From the NCBI RefSeq assembly GCF_014897985.1, contig NZ_JABUZA010000025.1, positions 1 to 64,000 of the forward strand: DNA of 64,000 nucleotides. Direction: 5' to 3'. A model generated the notes under the pieces. The model ran no database searches. It worked only from the letters and a program-made list of their open reading frames with translations, and was not told where the DNA came from. Origin of the DNA: Halomonas colorata. GTDB lineage: Bacteria > Pseudomonadota > Gammaproteobacteria > Pseudomonadales > Halomonadaceae. Positions 50,659 through 60,739 of this stretch are shown here, one piece after another. The translations under genes were made by a program, and so were the position numbers. Every line of letters starts with the position of its first letter. Position 1 is the first letter of the stretch.

Positions 50659-52998
50659 TCAGTTAAATAGACGACGGATGCCTTCACGAAGTTCCTGACC
50701 GGCACCTTCGCCAAGGCGCTCATCTATTTTGTCCAAAGAGCCTTCTACACGCTCTTCCAGCTCGTCTGCTACGCGATTACCGGCTTCATTACGCAGCAGG
50801 TCAACCACAGCGGTTTGAAAGGCAGAGCGGTCGAAACGGCACCACTCATTGGTGGCACCGCCAAGATGGCCTTCGCAGCGTACCGGTAGCGGCAACTGCT
50901 CCAAACGTGGATTCACCTTACATGCGGCGTCAGCGGTATCCACCAAGCGCGCGTTAGCACGGGTATCGAAGTTCAGGCTGTTGAAATCGAGCTCGCCCTC
51001 ACCGTTCACATCAATTCCCGGAAGCTTAATCAACAGGTTATCACTGGTTACCACGCCATTGCGTACCTGGAACGTCGCGTCGAAGCGCTCAAAACGCGTG
51101 TCGGTATGCCAATCACGCAGCGTGCCTTCGCCTTCCAACTGGGCGACCAGCTCACACATCTGCTGAGAAATATTGATATCTAAAATAGCGCCCTCATTAA
51201 GGCGGGCATTGAGCTGCCCATTAAGGTTGCTGGTTAACGCTTCACGGCTGTTACCCCGTGAGGTCAGCTCACCATCCAAATGCAGGCGCCCTCTTAGCGG
51301 TGAAGGATCCTCATCGTTGCTGATGGCTTCGATGAGTGACGCCATTTGTACGTTGTTAACGGTGGGGGCAAGCGCCCACTCCATCACTCGCTCACGGGCA
51401 TCCAGCTGCCCCGTGGCATTAAGCTCTCCACCATAGAACTGGGACTCAAACGCCGTTAGCTCTTGAAGACCGTCCTCACCACGCAGCTGCAGGCGGGTAT
51501 TGTTAAAGGTCAGGCCGCCCATTAAAAAGGATTCAACGCTTAAATCGCCGTTAAGTGACAGTTCACTCAACCAAACCTGAGGCAGCAAGGTATTCGAGCT
51601 CTGAGCAAACGCTTTGCGTAGCAAGCCCGAGCTGGCCTGCTGGGCGGTCGTGGGACCAGGAAGATAACGGTCGATGTCAAGCTGATCACCTTCCAGGTCA
51701 AACGCTACCTGCGAGCCATTCAGAGCGGCCGACACCTGCCCCGTAAAGGTACTGTCGTCGACAACCAACGACAGGCTGGATAACGACACTTGCTCTGCAT
51801 TGCCCTCAATGGGGCTGGTCATGGCAATATCGCTAAGGGCGGCTTCGCTGGTGGTATTAAGCTCAATGCCTGTACGCGTTAGCCAGGGACGTAGCGTAAA
51901 GGGCGCGGCCGTAATCTGCCCACGGTACTCGGGCGCATCGAACATCTGCTCAACATTAAGGTGGCCGCTCATGCGCAGTCCGTCAGGCCCGGTGAGCTGA
52001 AAATCTTTCAGCTGCGCCGTTTGCGCCTGCCAGTTGCTTTCCAGGCCAAAGGCGAGCGCTAGCGCCAGGCTACCTTGCCATTTTTCTGCATTCTGCAGAC
52101 CCGCCTCTAAAACGCCTTCGCTAATACTTAGCTGCTTCTCATCCATGCGGGCGATCATTTCAGCGGCTTTTAAGCTAAGCCGCTGTGGTTCACCCTCTGC
52201 TCCCATACGCGTTTGGGTGTTTAGCCGGGTGTTTTCCAGCACTACGCGGTCTTCAGCAAGCTGGAGACGCATGCGTGTTTCAAGATCAATATCACTGGTT
52301 AGCTCAGGTGGGCGCTCCAGCGCTTCGGCATCCAGGCGGTTATGCTTGGTTAAGGTAAACATGGTCTTTAACGGGAAAGGACTTACCGGATTGACGTTGC
52401 TGCCTGAAACATTAAGCGACTGAAGGCGCCACAGCGCTTGGCTTTGGACATCACGGAAGCGGATATCGGCGTTTCTGACTTCGACACTGGCAATATTCAG
52501 CACCACCGATAGGCTGCCCGCATCGGCATGCGGCCCGGCACTAGCCGGGGCCAGGACCGTTTCCGCCGTTTCGTCGCCGCTTTCAGCCAGACGCTCAAGC
52601 AAGGGCTCCCAGTTACCTTCTCCTTCGGCGTCTCGCTCCAGGTTCAAGCGCATACCATCCAGCGTTAAGCCATCAATGGCAATTTCCCCGCGCAGCAGAG
52701 GTGCAAAGGCAACGCTGACTTCAGCACGATTGATGGCAGCAAACGAGGTGTCCTCTTCAGACTGCTCCGGCAGCCAAGCGCGGGCTTGCTCCACGCTCAC
52801 CCCAATACGCGGGTAGAATGACCAGGTGATCGGCCCTTCAGGCGCCAGATGCAGCCCGGTGTGTTCTTCCACCACCGATGTCAGGCGCGGCTTGAAGTCC
52901 TCGGGATCCAGAAAGGTGGTGACATAGACCACCGCCGCCACTGCCACAATGCCGAGAATACCGACAGCAGCCAGCAAAATACGTAATAACTGTTTCAT
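50659..52998 (-). CDS. asmA: AsmA family protein
   Basis: Large bridge-like envelope protein of 779 residues, implicated in outer-membrane lipid homeostasis. An N-terminal membrane anchor (about 7-29) is followed by the AsmA domain start (LDPEDFKPRLTSVVEEHTGLHL). Long beta-rich repeats follow, ending in the C-terminal AsmA-like segment (ALTSNLNGQLNARLNEGAILDINI to the final helix). It is encoded nine bases after the GNAT gene, and probably co-transcribed with it. Confidence 0.88.
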   Translation of the reverse strand: MKQLLRILLAAVGILGIVAVAAVVYVTTFLDPEDFKPRLTSVVEEHTGLHLAPEGPITWSFYPRIGVSVEQARAWLPEQSEEDTSFAAINRAEVSVAFAPLLRGEIAIDGLTLDGMRLNLERDAEGEGNWEPLLERLAESGDETAETVLAPASAGPHADAGSLSVVLNIASVEVRNADIRFRDVQSQALWRLQSLNVSGSNVNPVSPFPLKTMFTLTKHNRLDAEALERPPELTSDIDLETRMRLQLAEDRVVLENTRLNTQTRMGAEGEPQRLSLKAAEMIARMDEKQLSISEGVLEAGLQNAEKWQGSLALALAFGLESNWQAQTAQLKDFQLTGPDGLRMSGHLNVEQMFDAPEYRGQITAAPFTLRPWLTRTGIELNTTSEAALSDIAMTSPIEGNAEQVSLSSLSLVVDDSTFTGQVSAALNGSQVAFDLEGDQLDIDRYLPGPTTAQQASSGLLRKAFAQSSNTLLPQVWLSELSLNGDLSVESFLMGGLTFNNTRLQLRGEDGLQELTAFESQFYGGELNATGQLDARERVMEWALAPTVNNVQMASLIEAISNDEDPSPLRGRLHLDGELTSRGNSREALTSNLNGQLNARLNEGAILDINISQQMCELVAQLEGEGTLRDWHTDTRFERFDATFQVRNGVVTSDNLLIKLPGIDVNGEGELDFNSLNFDTRANARLVDTADAACKVNPRLEQLPLPVRCEGHLGGATNEWCRFDRSAFQTAVVDLLRNEAGNRVADELEERVEGSLDKIDERLGEGAGQELREGIRRLFN

Positions 52999-53007
52999 CG
53001 CATTACC

Positions 53008-53490
53008 TCACCCTTTCCCTTGTGGGTCTAGCTCAACAAAATTGCTAATTAGCGGCTTGCCTGATGTTGGCCCTTCGGCATTGGTGCCAGGGCGGTAGCC
53101 AAGCTTGGAAAGCAGAACCTGATCGGCCAGCGGTAGGTGCGTGGTTTCAATGCGCAGCTTACGCTCTTCCTGCTTGGCCTGCTCTCCGAGCAGTGCCATC
53201 AACCGCGAGCCTACGCCCCGGCGGCGGGTGATTTTGCGAACGCATAGCTCAGAGAGCCACCAGGCCCGGTCGGGACCCTCTTGAATAGCCGCCGCCCCCA
53301 ATAAATGATCATTAAAGTGGGCACAGGCAAAAAAATGGTGAGCATTCAGATGCTGCTCAATAAACGGCAGGACGTCTTGGGCAGGCACCCGCTCTTTGGG
53401 CGCATCTTCATAAATGCGTATCAGGTCGAGGCGCACTTGCTCATCGGCGTCCCAACGAGCCAAGTCGACGTGCTCTAGTGTCACCGGCAT
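53008..53490 (-). CDS. GNAT-family acetyltransferase
   Basis: A 160-residue N-acetyltransferase-fold protein. The acetyl-CoA-binding motif A is visible as LCVRKITRRRGVGSRLMALL, with the Q/RxxGxG pattern as RRRGVG. Substrate unknown. The ATG has GAGGA with seven-base spacing. It resembles the PanM/PanZ-like short acetyltransferases in size, but I would not assign that role. It precedes asmA. Confidence 0.82.
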   Translation of the reverse strand: MPVTLEHVDLARWDADEQVRLDLIRIYEDAPKERVPAQDVLPFIEQHLNAHHFFACAHFNDHLLGAAAIQEGPDRAWWLSELCVRKITRRRGVGSRLMALLGEQAKQEERKLRIETTHLPLADQVLLSKLGYRPGTNAEGPTSGKPLISNFVELDPQGKG

Positions 53491-53694
53491 GGTGAATTCC
53501 TCTTCGCCAAAGCAGACAGGCTGCAGTTTTTAATGCCCTAAACGGCGGCTACCTTTCGCGCATTGTAGCGGATGAGTGCACCGATTCTCTATAATGGTCG
53601 CTTTGCCACAGATTTACGTCCTGATTATACGGTGGTGAGACAATGTAGCCCATCGCCTTACCCTCAGAATGCGCTAGAGCGCAGGAGATACAAC

Positions 53695-54288
53695 ATGGCA
53701 GCGCGTATTGCCACGGTTAGCCGTGATACGAATGAAACCCAGATTACTGTCAGCGTCAATCTGGATGGCGAAGGCCATCTTCGCTGCGAAACTGGCGTTC
53801 CCTTTCTAGATCATATGCTTGATCAAGTTGCGCGCCATGGGATGATAGACCTTGATATCCAGGCGACGGGCGACTTGCATATTGATGACCACCATACCGT
53901 TGAAGACCTGGGAATTACATTAGGCCAGGCATTTAACGAAGCGATTGGCGATAAGCGCGGCATTTATCGTTATGGGCATGCATATGTACCGCTTGATGAA
54001 GCGCTCTCGCGCGTGGTGATTGATTTCTCAGGTCGGCCCGGTCTTTATATGAATGTCGACTTCACTCGCGATACGATAGGCCGCATGGATACCCAGCTGT
54101 TTTGGGAGTTCTTCCAGGGCTTCGTCAACCATGCCCGCGTAACGCTGCATATCGACAACGTTAAAGGCTTTAATGCTCACCATCAGGCCGAAACAATTTT
54201 TAAAGCCTTTGGGCGTGCTCTGCGTATGGCTGTCGCCGAAGACCCACGTATGGCGGGGCAGATGCCTTCCACCAAAGGGAGCCTATAA
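53695..54288 (+). CDS. hisB: Imidazoleglycerol-phosphate dehydratase
   Basis: Sixth step of histidine synthesis, converting imidazole glycerol phosphate to imidazole acetol phosphate. The 197-residue monofunctional form shows the manganese-binding His motifs [13 protein letters not shown] and [18 protein letters not shown], plus [17 protein letters not shown] use the ATG at 53695 with AGGAG seven bases upstream; the ORF is open from 53572, but those residues are not family-like. There is no N-terminal phosphatase domain. It is the first gene of hisBHAF. Confidence 0.96.
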   Translation: MAARIATVSRDTNETQITVSVNLDGEGHLRCETGVPFLDHMLDQVARHGMIDLDIQATGDLHIDDHHTVEDLGITLGQAFNEAIGDKRGIYRYGHAYVPLDEALSRVVIDFSGRPGLYMNVDFTRDTIGRMDTQLFWEFFQGFVNHARVTLHIDNVKGFNAHHQAETIFKAFGRALRMAVAEDPRMAGQMPSTKGSL

Positions 54289-54352
54289 TGGCGCGCTGTA
54301 GGATAGGCAACAGTGCAAGCAACTGTTCGTTCACTCGATTAAGGAGCGCTTC

Positions 54353-54994
54353 ATGACCATTGCTGTAATCGACTACGGGATGGGAAACCTACATTCTGTC
54401 GCGAAGGCGCTCGAACACGTTACCCATGAAAACGTCATTATTACCCGCGATCCGCGGCGCATTTTAGGCGCCACGCGTTTGGTATTGCCAGGCCAGGGCG
54501 CCATCCGCGACTGCGTAGGCGAGCTTGAACGCACCGATTTGCGAGGCCTGGTTGATGATATGCTGACGCGTCAGGCAAAGCCTCTACTGGGAATTTGTGT
54601 AGGCCAGCAAATGCTCCTGGAGCGCAGTGAAGAGAACGGCGGCGTTGATTGTCTGGGCTTTTTCAAAGGCAGCGTTGATAAGTTCCCCACCGACATGCGC
54701 GACGAACACGAGCAGCGCCTGAAAGTACCCCACATGGGCTGGAATCTGGTTGAGCAGCACCATGATCACCCGCTGTGGGCCGGTATCGATAATAACGAGC
54801 ACTTCTACTTCGTACACAGCTACTACGTGAATGCTGCCGACGATGCCCAGGTATTTGGCACCACACATTATGGCAAGGTAGGCGCCCACGTGGCGATTGG
54901 CCGTGATGCCACCTTTGCCGTACAGTTTCACCCGGAAAAAAGCTCCCGAGCAGGCCTGCGCTTACTCGAAAACTTTGTCACCTGGACGCCCTAA
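54353..54994 (+). CDS. hisH: Imidazole glycerol phosphate synthase, glutaminase subunit
   Basis: Class I glutamine amidotransferase subunit of 213 residues that feeds ammonia to HisF. The nucleophile elbow [10 protein letters not shown] carries the catalytic Cys; the His and Glu of the triad are in VQFHPEKSS. The N-terminus [17 protein letters not shown] is typical. The gene follows hisB by 64 bases and precedes hisA by 11. Confidence 0.96.
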   Translation: MTIAVIDYGMGNLHSVAKALEHVTHENVIITRDPRRILGATRLVLPGQGAIRDCVGELERTDLRGLVDDMLTRQAKPLLGICVGQQMLLERSEENGGVDCLGFFKGSVDKFPTDMRDEHEQRLKVPHMGWNLVEQHHDHPLWAGIDNNEHFYFVHSYYVNAADDAQVFGTTHYGKVGAHVAIGRDATFAVQFHPEKSSRAGLRLLENFVTWTP

Positions 54995-55005
54995 GAGGTT
55001 TATTT

Positions 55006-55752
55006 ATGTTGGTAATTCCTGCGATCGATCTCAAAGACGGCCAATGTGTGCGGTTGAAACAAGGGCGTATGGACGATGCGACCTCTTACGGCGATGACCC
55101 GGTTGCAATGGCCGCCCGCTGGGTAGAAGCCGGTGCACGCCGCCTTCACCTGGTCGACCTGAACGGCGCTTTTGAAGGCAAGCCGGTGAATGGCGATGCC
55201 GTCACGGCTATAGCACGTGCCTATCCCAACCTGCCTATTCAAATTGGCGGCGGCATCCGCAATGCCGAGACCATCGAGCATTACCTGAATGCAGGCGTGT
55301 CTTACGTGATCATTGGCACCAAGGCCGTTAAAGAACCCGCGTTTGTGGGCGAGATGTGCCGCGCCTTCCCCGGCCATGTGATTGTCGGGCTGGACGCTAA
55401 AGACGGCTTTGTGGCCACCGACGGCTGGGCGGAAGTCTCTACCGTGAAGGCAGTGGATCTGGCCAAGCGCTTTGCCGATGACGGCGTTTCCAGCATCGTG
55501 TACACCGATATCGCTCGCGACGGCATGATGCAAGGGGTTAACGTCGAAGCGACGGCTCAACTGGCGCGTGAAGGCGGTCTGCCGGTGATTGCCTCTGGCG
55601 GCGTCACTAACCTAGACGATATTAAAGCGCTGTGCGGTGTTGCGGATAGCGGCATCTTAGGCGCGATTACCGGTCGGGCGATCTATGAAGGCAGCCTGGA
55701 TGTGGCTGAAGCACAACGCCTTAGCGATCAGCTAACAGGAGGCGGCGCGTGA
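55006..55752 (+). CDS. hisA: ProFAR isomerase
   Basis: (Beta/alpha)8-barrel isomerase of 248 residues. The N-terminal [18 protein letters not shown] has the catalytic Asp, IQIGGGIRN and VIASGGVTN are phosphate-binding loops, and the second catalytic Asp is in [12 protein letters not shown]. The stop overlaps the hisF GTG by four bases. Confidence 0.96.
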   Translation: MLVIPAIDLKDGQCVRLKQGRMDDATSYGDDPVAMAARWVEAGARRLHLVDLNGAFEGKPVNGDAVTAIARAYPNLPIQIGGGIRNAETIEHYLNAGVSYVIIGTKAVKEPAFVGEMCRAFPGHVIVGLDAKDGFVATDGWAEVSTVKAVDLAKRFADDGVSSIVYTDIARDGMMQGVNVEATAQLAREGGLPVIASGGVTNLDDIKALCGVADSGILGAITGRAIYEGSLDVAEAQRLSDQLTGGGA

Positions 55753-56522
55753 GTTTATCCAAGCGTATTATCCCCTGCCTGGATGTAGACGCTGGGCGGG
55801 TGGTGAAAGGCGTCAACTTTGTCGGCATTCGCGATGCAGGCGACCCGGTGGAAATTGCCCAGCGGTATAACCAGCAGGGTGCCGATGAGATTACCTTTCT
55901 GGATATTACCGCAAGCCATGAAGACCGTGACACAACAGTGGAAATGGTCGAACGCATTGCCGGCGAAGTGTTTATTCCGTTAACCGTAGGTGGCGGTATT
56001 CGTACCTGTGACGATATTCGCACCATGCTCAATGCCGGGGCCGATAAAGTCTCGATCAACACGGCAGCGGTTACTAACCCTGAGTTCGTGCGTGAAGCAG
56101 CGGAGCGCTTTGGCAGCCAGTGTATTGTGGTGGCGATTGATGCCAAGCGGGTATCCGGTGAAGGCGAGCCGCCGCGCTGGGAGATTTTCACCCATGGCGG
56201 CCGTCGTGCAACCGGGCTTGATGCGGTGGAGTGGGCCAAGAAAATGGTCGAGCTGGGAGCGGGCGAACTGCTGTTAACCAGCATGGACCGCGACGGTACC
56301 AAGATCGGTTTTGATCTCGGCGTGACCCACGCGATTTCAGAAGCGGTAAGCGTTCCGGTCATTGCCTCCGGCGGCGTGGGCAATCTGGACCACTTGGTAG
56401 ATGGCGTGCTTAAAGGCGGCGCGGATGCGGTTCTTGCGGCCAGTATTTTTCACTTCGGTGAATACACGATTCCTGAAGCAAAGCGGTACATGGCGGAACG
56501 CGGCATCGAAATGCGGCTATAG
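55749..56522 (+). CDS. hisF: Imidazole glycerol phosphate synthase, cyclase subunit
   Basis: Barrel subunit of 257 residues that makes imidazole glycerol phosphate and AICAR. The N-terminal [18 protein letters not shown] has the catalytic Asp; LTVGGGIRT and VIASGGVGN are phosphate loops, and [15 protein letters not shown] holds the second Asp region. The start is GTG, overlapping the hisA stop, so the two are translationally coupled. It is the last his gene of this cluster; hisC is separate at 62878. Confidence 0.96.
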   Translation: MSLSKRIIPCLDVDAGRVVKGVNFVGIRDAGDPVEIAQRYNQQGADEITFLDITASHEDRDTTVEMVERIAGEVFIPLTVGGGIRTCDDIRTMLNAGADKVSINTAAVTNPEFVREAAERFGSQCIVVAIDAKRVSGEGEPPRWEIFTHGGRRATGLDAVEWAKKMVELGAGELLLTSMDRDGTKIGFDLGVTHAISEAVSVPVIASGGVGNLDHLVDGVLKGGADAVLAASIFHFGEYTIPEAKRYMAERGIEMRL

Positions 56523-56563
56523 CGGCCGCTTTCACTGCATAGCCCTCTTCTCAGGAGTTTTAA

Positions 56564-57070
56564 ATGTCTCGTTGCTTCCCATACCTGGGAGGGCTAATCG
56601 GTTTTTGGCTGAGCGCTTCTGCCTCAGCCTTCTCCCTACCCGACTGGCCGCCTACCCTTGAGCTTGACCATACGCTTGTCCAAACCAGCCTCTATACCCG
56701 CCATTTTAATCCGGACCCCGAACATAACAATCACCAGAATTTAATCAGCGTTGAGCTACATAATCCCGATCGCTGGCTGACGGGAATAGGACGGTTTAAG
56801 AACTCCTATGAGCAGCCCACCTGGTACGTGTATGCAGGGCGTGAATTTCCTCTGTGGCAGTTCTCGGAAGAGGTTAACATCAGAGCCAAGCTAACCGGGG
56901 GCTTACTGCATGGCTACAAAGGCGAGTACCGGGACAAAATCCCGCTCAACCACTTTGAAACTGCCCCGGTGCTGCTGCCGAGTATTGGAGTGCAGTGGGA
57001 GCGGTTTGAATCCGATTTAATCATATTCGGCACTGCCGGCATGATGGTAACCGCAGGCCTGCGCTTTTAG
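56564..57070 (+). CDS. PagP-like outer-membrane beta-barrel protein
   Basis: A 168-residue exported protein with a signal peptide ending near SASA. Sequence after it alternates in beta-barrel fashion and ends in aromatic F. Segments resemble the lipid A palmitoyltransferase PagP: TRHFNPDPEHNNHQNLISVE, FKNSYEQPTWYVYAGRE, APVLLPSIGVQWERF. A His and Asp in the first half could match active-site positions, but I cannot confirm enzyme activity. The ATG has AGGAG with six-base spacing. It follows hisF by 41 bases, possibly co-transcribed, though not related in function. Confidence 0.6.
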   Translation: MSRCFPYLGGLIGFWLSASASAFSLPDWPPTLELDHTLVQTSLYTRHFNPDPEHNNHQNLISVELHNPDRWLTGIGRFKNSYEQPTWYVYAGREFPLWQFSEEVNIRAKLTGGLLHGYKGEYRDKIPLNHFETAPVLLPSIGVQWERFESDLIIFGTAGMMVTAGLRF

Positions 57071-57082
57071 GCAGGCCATGCT

Positions 57083-57685
57083 TTACTCGTCGTCTTCGTC
57101 CAGACTTAGCCCCAGATTGCTGATGCCGTTATTGCGCCCTAACTGACGAATCTCTTTAAGCGCGGCTTTGCTGAGCGGCTCACTTACCGCTTCCAATACC
57201 GCGTCTTGAAAATCGTTTTCGTCTTCCATTAACGGATGATCACGGATCAGCAGCGCAAGTTTTTGGGCATCCTCTTCACCTTCCGTCAGCTCAATAAAAG
57301 CGCGCACCCCGGCGCGTGAGGTACGGCTGACATCCAGCACTGCCTCAGGCGAGTCTCCCTGCAAGGTGTCCAGCAGCGCCGAGATGGAAACGACGGCATC
57401 CAGCGCACGGCGGGCGCCAAAACTTTCATCCTCTGCGGGCGGCTCGCACTCGGCCAGTTTTTCAGCCTGGCGGGCAAAATCAATGCTCGCATTGGGTACG
57501 CTCAACCGCTCCCACACCAAGTTAAGTACGGTACGCAGCGTGTGACCATCGCCCTGACCGGTCGTCTGTTCATATAGGGCATAGTTAGGCAGTAAGCGCT
57601 CACACAGCGCAGCCATAAATGCTTGCTGGGCCGCTAGCGGAAGCACCTGTAACTGCTGATAAAAACCTAAGGGTTTAGACTCCAT
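57083..57685 (-). CDS. YjaG family protein (DUF416)
   Basis: A 200-residue acidic, all-helical cytoplasmic protein. The N-terminus FYQQLQVLPLAAQQAFMAAL and the central CEPPAEDESFGARRALDAVV stretch match the YjaG/DUF416 family. Function is not established. It ends 12 bases from the convergent barrel-protein gene. Confidence 0.82.
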   Translation of the reverse strand: MESKPLGFYQQLQVLPLAAQQAFMAALCERLLPNYALYEQTTGQGDGHTLRTVLNLVWERLSVPNASIDFARQAEKLAECEPPAEDESFGARRALDAVVSISALLDTLQGDSPEAVLDVSRTSRAGVRAFIELTEGEEDAQKLALLIRDHPLMEDENDFQDAVLEAVSEPLSKAALKEIRQLGRNNGISNLGLSLDEDDE

Positions 57686-57798
57686 ACTGATTTCCTAACG
57701 CGCGATATTGGTGAAATGGGGGCAATACGTTATGGTCGCAACAGCGCTGTTATAAACACAGACAGCCTTTACTGTGGACGGTCGGCGAGGAGATTACC

Positions 57799-58494
57799 AT
57801 GCATATACATCTGCTACAGCACAGCGCTGATCATGACCCCGCCCGCTTAACCGACTGGTTGAGCAGTATGGGGCATAGTTACAGCGTTTTTCATCTTTAC
57901 GCAGGCGAACTGACGCCACGTCCGGCAGAAAGCGATGCGCTGATTATATTAGATGGCCCGGAGGCGTTTCTTAACGAACCGCCCGCCTGGTTTAAAGCCG
58001 AGAATAAACTGATTAACCGCTACCTGGATGGCCAGAAACCGCTTCTGGGCATTGGCCTGGGCGCCCTTTGGGTAGCTCAGGCGCTTGATGCGGTCGTGGC
58101 CCCAGGCACCTATCCCGAAAGAGGCTGGCATACTGTCTCCCTGGCCCCGGAAAGCCCGTTTGATTTACCCGAGCAGTTTGAGGCGTTCATGTGGCATCGC
58201 CATGTGTTTAGCCTGCCTGAAAGCGCCCTGCCGTTGGGCGGTAGCCCGGCGGCGCCGCTGCAGGGTTTCAGCTGGGATAGCGGTCGCGTTATTGGCTTAC
58301 TGTGCCACTTGGAAGTCACGCTTGCCAGCGTGACCCAGCTGCTGGGTGACAGCGAATCATCGGGCACTACCACGACGCCTGCCGGCCAGCGTTTTATCCA
58401 GGAAGACAGCCAAATTCTTGAGGATACAGCCCGCTTTCACCAGTTGGCACCACTGCTTGATCGCGTCATGATGCAATGGCTCAAAGCTTTCTAA
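57799..58494 (+). CDS. Class I glutamine-amidotransferase-like protein
   Basis: A 231-residue protein with the overall fold pattern of GMP-synthase-type amidotransferases (MHIHLLQHSADHDPARLTDW, then LIILDGPEAFLNEPPAWF). At the nucleophile elbow, where Cys is expected, the sequence is LLGIGLGALWVAQAL: Leu replaces Cys (GIGLG against GICLG). The later HRHVFSLPESALPLGGS region and CHLEVTL are in place. It is therefore probably not a glutaminase; it may be a degenerate member with a binding or other hydrolase role. The ATG lies after AGGAGATTACC. Confidence 0.75.
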   Translation: MHIHLLQHSADHDPARLTDWLSSMGHSYSVFHLYAGELTPRPAESDALIILDGPEAFLNEPPAWFKAENKLINRYLDGQKPLLGIGLGALWVAQALDAVVAPGTYPERGWHTVSLAPESPFDLPEQFEAFMWHRHVFSLPESALPLGGSPAAPLQGFSWDSGRVIGLLCHLEVTLASVTQLLGDSESSGTTTTPAGQRFIQEDSQILEDTARFHQLAPLLDRVMMQWLKAF

Positions 58495-58513
58495 TGACAT
58501 CCTAACGTAGCCG

Positions 58514-59647
58514 CTAGGCGCTCCACTGCTTAGCGGCCTCCAAACAGCTGTCCCAATCCCCTATATGCAGATCCGGCGCCGCTGTCGCACGCTGTTTTTC
58601 AAGGTGATAGCGATAAAGCGGGTCGTAGTATTCGGTGAGCAGTGGCGCAAGCCACGCTTCGTGAGCCTGCGGATTGCCTTCTTCATGGGCTTTAAAGGCC
58701 ATAACCTGTAAGCGTTGTAAACGCTGAAGGCGGGCATTGCCTAGGCGTTTCCCCAAACGAATTAACGCATTGCCCAACTGACGCTGCATCAGTTCCCAGC
58801 CTTGCGCAGGCCCAAAGTGCGCGACATAGTCCTTTTCCAGCTGAATAATATAGTCGTGTTGGAGCTGGTCAAGGCGCCAATCAAGCGGCATTTCTATGCG
58901 TACACGAGGCGCCTTCTGCATAGCATGCCAAAAGGTGAGCGGTATGTTGGCGTTGCCGATTAGGCGAGATTCATCTTCCATGATCAAATTACCCGGCAGA
59001 GCTAACAGCCGTGCGGCGAGCGCATGCTCAAAATCTATCTGCGTGGCAGGTGCTTCAGGCTGGCGACCAAACGCAGAGCCTTTATGATTGGCATAGGCTT
59101 CAAGATCAACGCCGTTATCCAGGCGATTAATCAGCGTGGTTTTAGCACACCCGGTTAACCCTGCGACCACAAGCATGGGCTGCTCAGCGGCGGCGTCTAC
59201 GCGCTGGCAAAGTGCCTGACGCATGGCTTTCCAGCCACCGGCAATTCGCGGCCTGACAATTCCCGCATCATTCAACCACTGCTGGGCAATTTGCGAGCGT
59301 AGCCCGCCGCGAAAACAATAAATGACTGCGTCCGGGCGCTCTGTCAGATATGCCTGCCAGGCGGCGATACGCGCCTGTTTGATATCGCCACTGACCAACT
59401 GCTCGCCCAGGGCAATGGCCGCACTCTGGCCTTGCTGCTTATAAGCGATGCCCACCTGGCGGCGCTCTTCATCGACCATTAAGGGAAGATTTACCGCGCC
59501 CGGCAGTGCCCCTTGAGCAAACTCTACCGGGGCACGCACATCGATCAAAGGCCGCGCTTCGCTGATCAAACGTAGTGAAGCAGGTATTGTTTCGAGCGCT
59601 GTCTCAAGAACCGTCTTAAGAACTGTTTCAGGTGCTATTTTAGGCAC
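58514..59647 (-). CDS. mnmH: tRNA 2-selenouridine synthase
   Basis: Enzyme of 377 residues that converts 2-thiouridine to 2-selenouridine at the wobble position of certain tRNAs, using selenophosphate. The N-terminal rhodanese domain has the active-site segment YCFRGGLRSQ with Cys. The C-terminal P-loop is GLTGCAKTTLI. The start is a GTG at 59647 that overlaps the selD stop by one base, coupling it to the selenophosphate source. No selA or selB is present in the window. Confidence 0.93.
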   Translation of the reverse strand: MPKIAPETVLKTVLETALETIPASLRLISEARPLIDVRAPVEFAQGALPGAVNLPLMVDEERRQVGIAYKQQGQSAAIALGEQLVSGDIKQARIAAWQAYLTERPDAVIYCFRGGLRSQIAQQWLNDAGIVRPRIAGGWKAMRQALCQRVDAAAEQPMLVVAGLTGCAKTTLINRLDNGVDLEAYANHKGSAFGRQPEAPATQIDFEHALAARLLALPGNLIMEDESRLIGNANIPLTFWHAMQKAPRVRIEMPLDWRLDQLQHDYIIQLEKDYVAHFGPAQGWELMQRQLGNALIRLGKRLGNARLQRLQRLQVMAFKAHEEGNPQAHEAWLAPLLTEYYDPLYRYHLEKQRATAAPDLHIGDWDSCLEAAKQWSA

Positions 59648-60684
59648 TATCCCACGACCTCAATCAGGGCCTCGCCCTCGCGGGCTTTCATAACGCCAAA
59701 CGACTGAAGCGATAGGCCGAACTCGCGGCCAATCCGCTCGATATCATCCTGCCAGGCGGGGTCGACACTCAGTAGTAAGCCGCCTGAGGTCTGAGGGTCG
59801 CAAAGCCACTGCCAGTGGGCTTCATCCATATGAGGTAAGCTTTTACCCAATGCATCACGATTGCGCCGTGTGCCGCCAGGAACAGCACCTTGACGACGGT
59901 AGGCTTCTGCCTGGGCCAGGCGAGGCAAGCGGCGAAAGTCGATCTGGGCCATGACATTGCTGGCGCTGCATATTTCCGACAAATGTCCTGCCAAGCCAAA
60001 CCCGGTGACATCCGTCATGGCGTTGAGGCCTTTCACATCGGCAAGCTTAATGCCGATACGGTTGGATTTAAGCATGGTTTCCCGAGCTAAGCCGTGATGT
60101 CCTGCCTCCAGCAGCCCCTGCTTTTCAGCCGTGGTCAGCAAGCCAATGCCGAGCGGCTTGGTCAGAAACAGCAGGTCCCCTGGCTTGGCACGGCTATTGA
60201 GCTTGAGCTTGTCCAGATCGATCAACCCGTTAACCGCGAGGCCAAAGATAGGCTCTGGCGCATCGATCGAATGGCCGCCCGCCAAGGCCACACCCAGCTC
60301 ACGGCAAACGCCCTGAGCACCGGCAACCACATCACCGGCAATTTCGGCGCTTAGCTTATCCAACGGCCAGCCAAGAATGCTAAGTGCCATAACGGGCGTA
60401 CCGCCCATGGCGTAAATATCACTGATGGCGTTCGTGGCGGCGATACGCCCAAAATCAAACGGGTCATCGACAATCGGCATAAAGAAGTCAGTAGTGGCAA
60501 TCATACCCCGCCCATCGCCCAGATCGTAAACGGCGGCATCTTCTCGCCCCTGGTTACCCACAATAAGCTGCTTATGCCCTGCCGCAGGCCCCGCCTTGGC
60601 GAGAATACCGTCAAGTACATCAGGGGCTATTTTGCAGCCACAGCCAGCACCGTGACTGTATTGGGTTAAGCGAATCGAACTCAT
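59647..60684 (-). CDS. selD: Selenide, water dikinase (selenophosphate synthetase)
   Basis: Makes selenophosphate from selenide and ATP; 345 residues. The active-site region [14 protein letters not shown] has Cys rather than Sec at the catalytic position, followed by the conserved Lys. Metal and ATP-binding segments include [33 protein letters not shown] and [13 protein letters not shown]. The ATG at 60684 has AAGGAGAGAC upstream; 60702 is an alternative. It is co-directional with radA and coupled to mnmH. Confidence 0.95.
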   Translation of the reverse strand: MSSIRLTQYSHGAGCGCKIAPDVLDGILAKAGPAAGHKQLIVGNQGREDAAVYDLGDGRGMIATTDFFMPIVDDPFDFGRIAATNAISDIYAMGGTPVMALSILGWPLDKLSAEIAGDVVAGAQGVCRELGVALAGGHSIDAPEPIFGLAVNGLIDLDKLKLNSRAKPGDLLFLTKPLGIGLLTTAEKQGLLEAGHHGLARETMLKSNRIGIKLADVKGLNAMTDVTGFGLAGHLSEICSASNVMAQIDFRRLPRLAQAEAYRRQGAVPGGTRRNRDALGKSLPHMDEAHWQWLCDPQTSGGLLLSVDPAWQDDIERIGREFGLSLQSFGVMKAREGEALIEVVG

Positions 60685-60739
60685 AGTGTCTCTCCTTGGC
60701 ACTCGATGTTTTTATAACAATCTTTATAGCGTAGCCTAC

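Noticed and set aside
55000..56383. Long minus-strand ORFs opposite hisA and hisF (186 and 220 codons)
   Set aside because: They are antisense shadows of well-conserved his genes with no family sequence of their own.
57799..58494. Assignment as GMP synthase or another named glutaminase
   Set aside because: The catalytic Cys position is Leu and the synthetase domain is absent.
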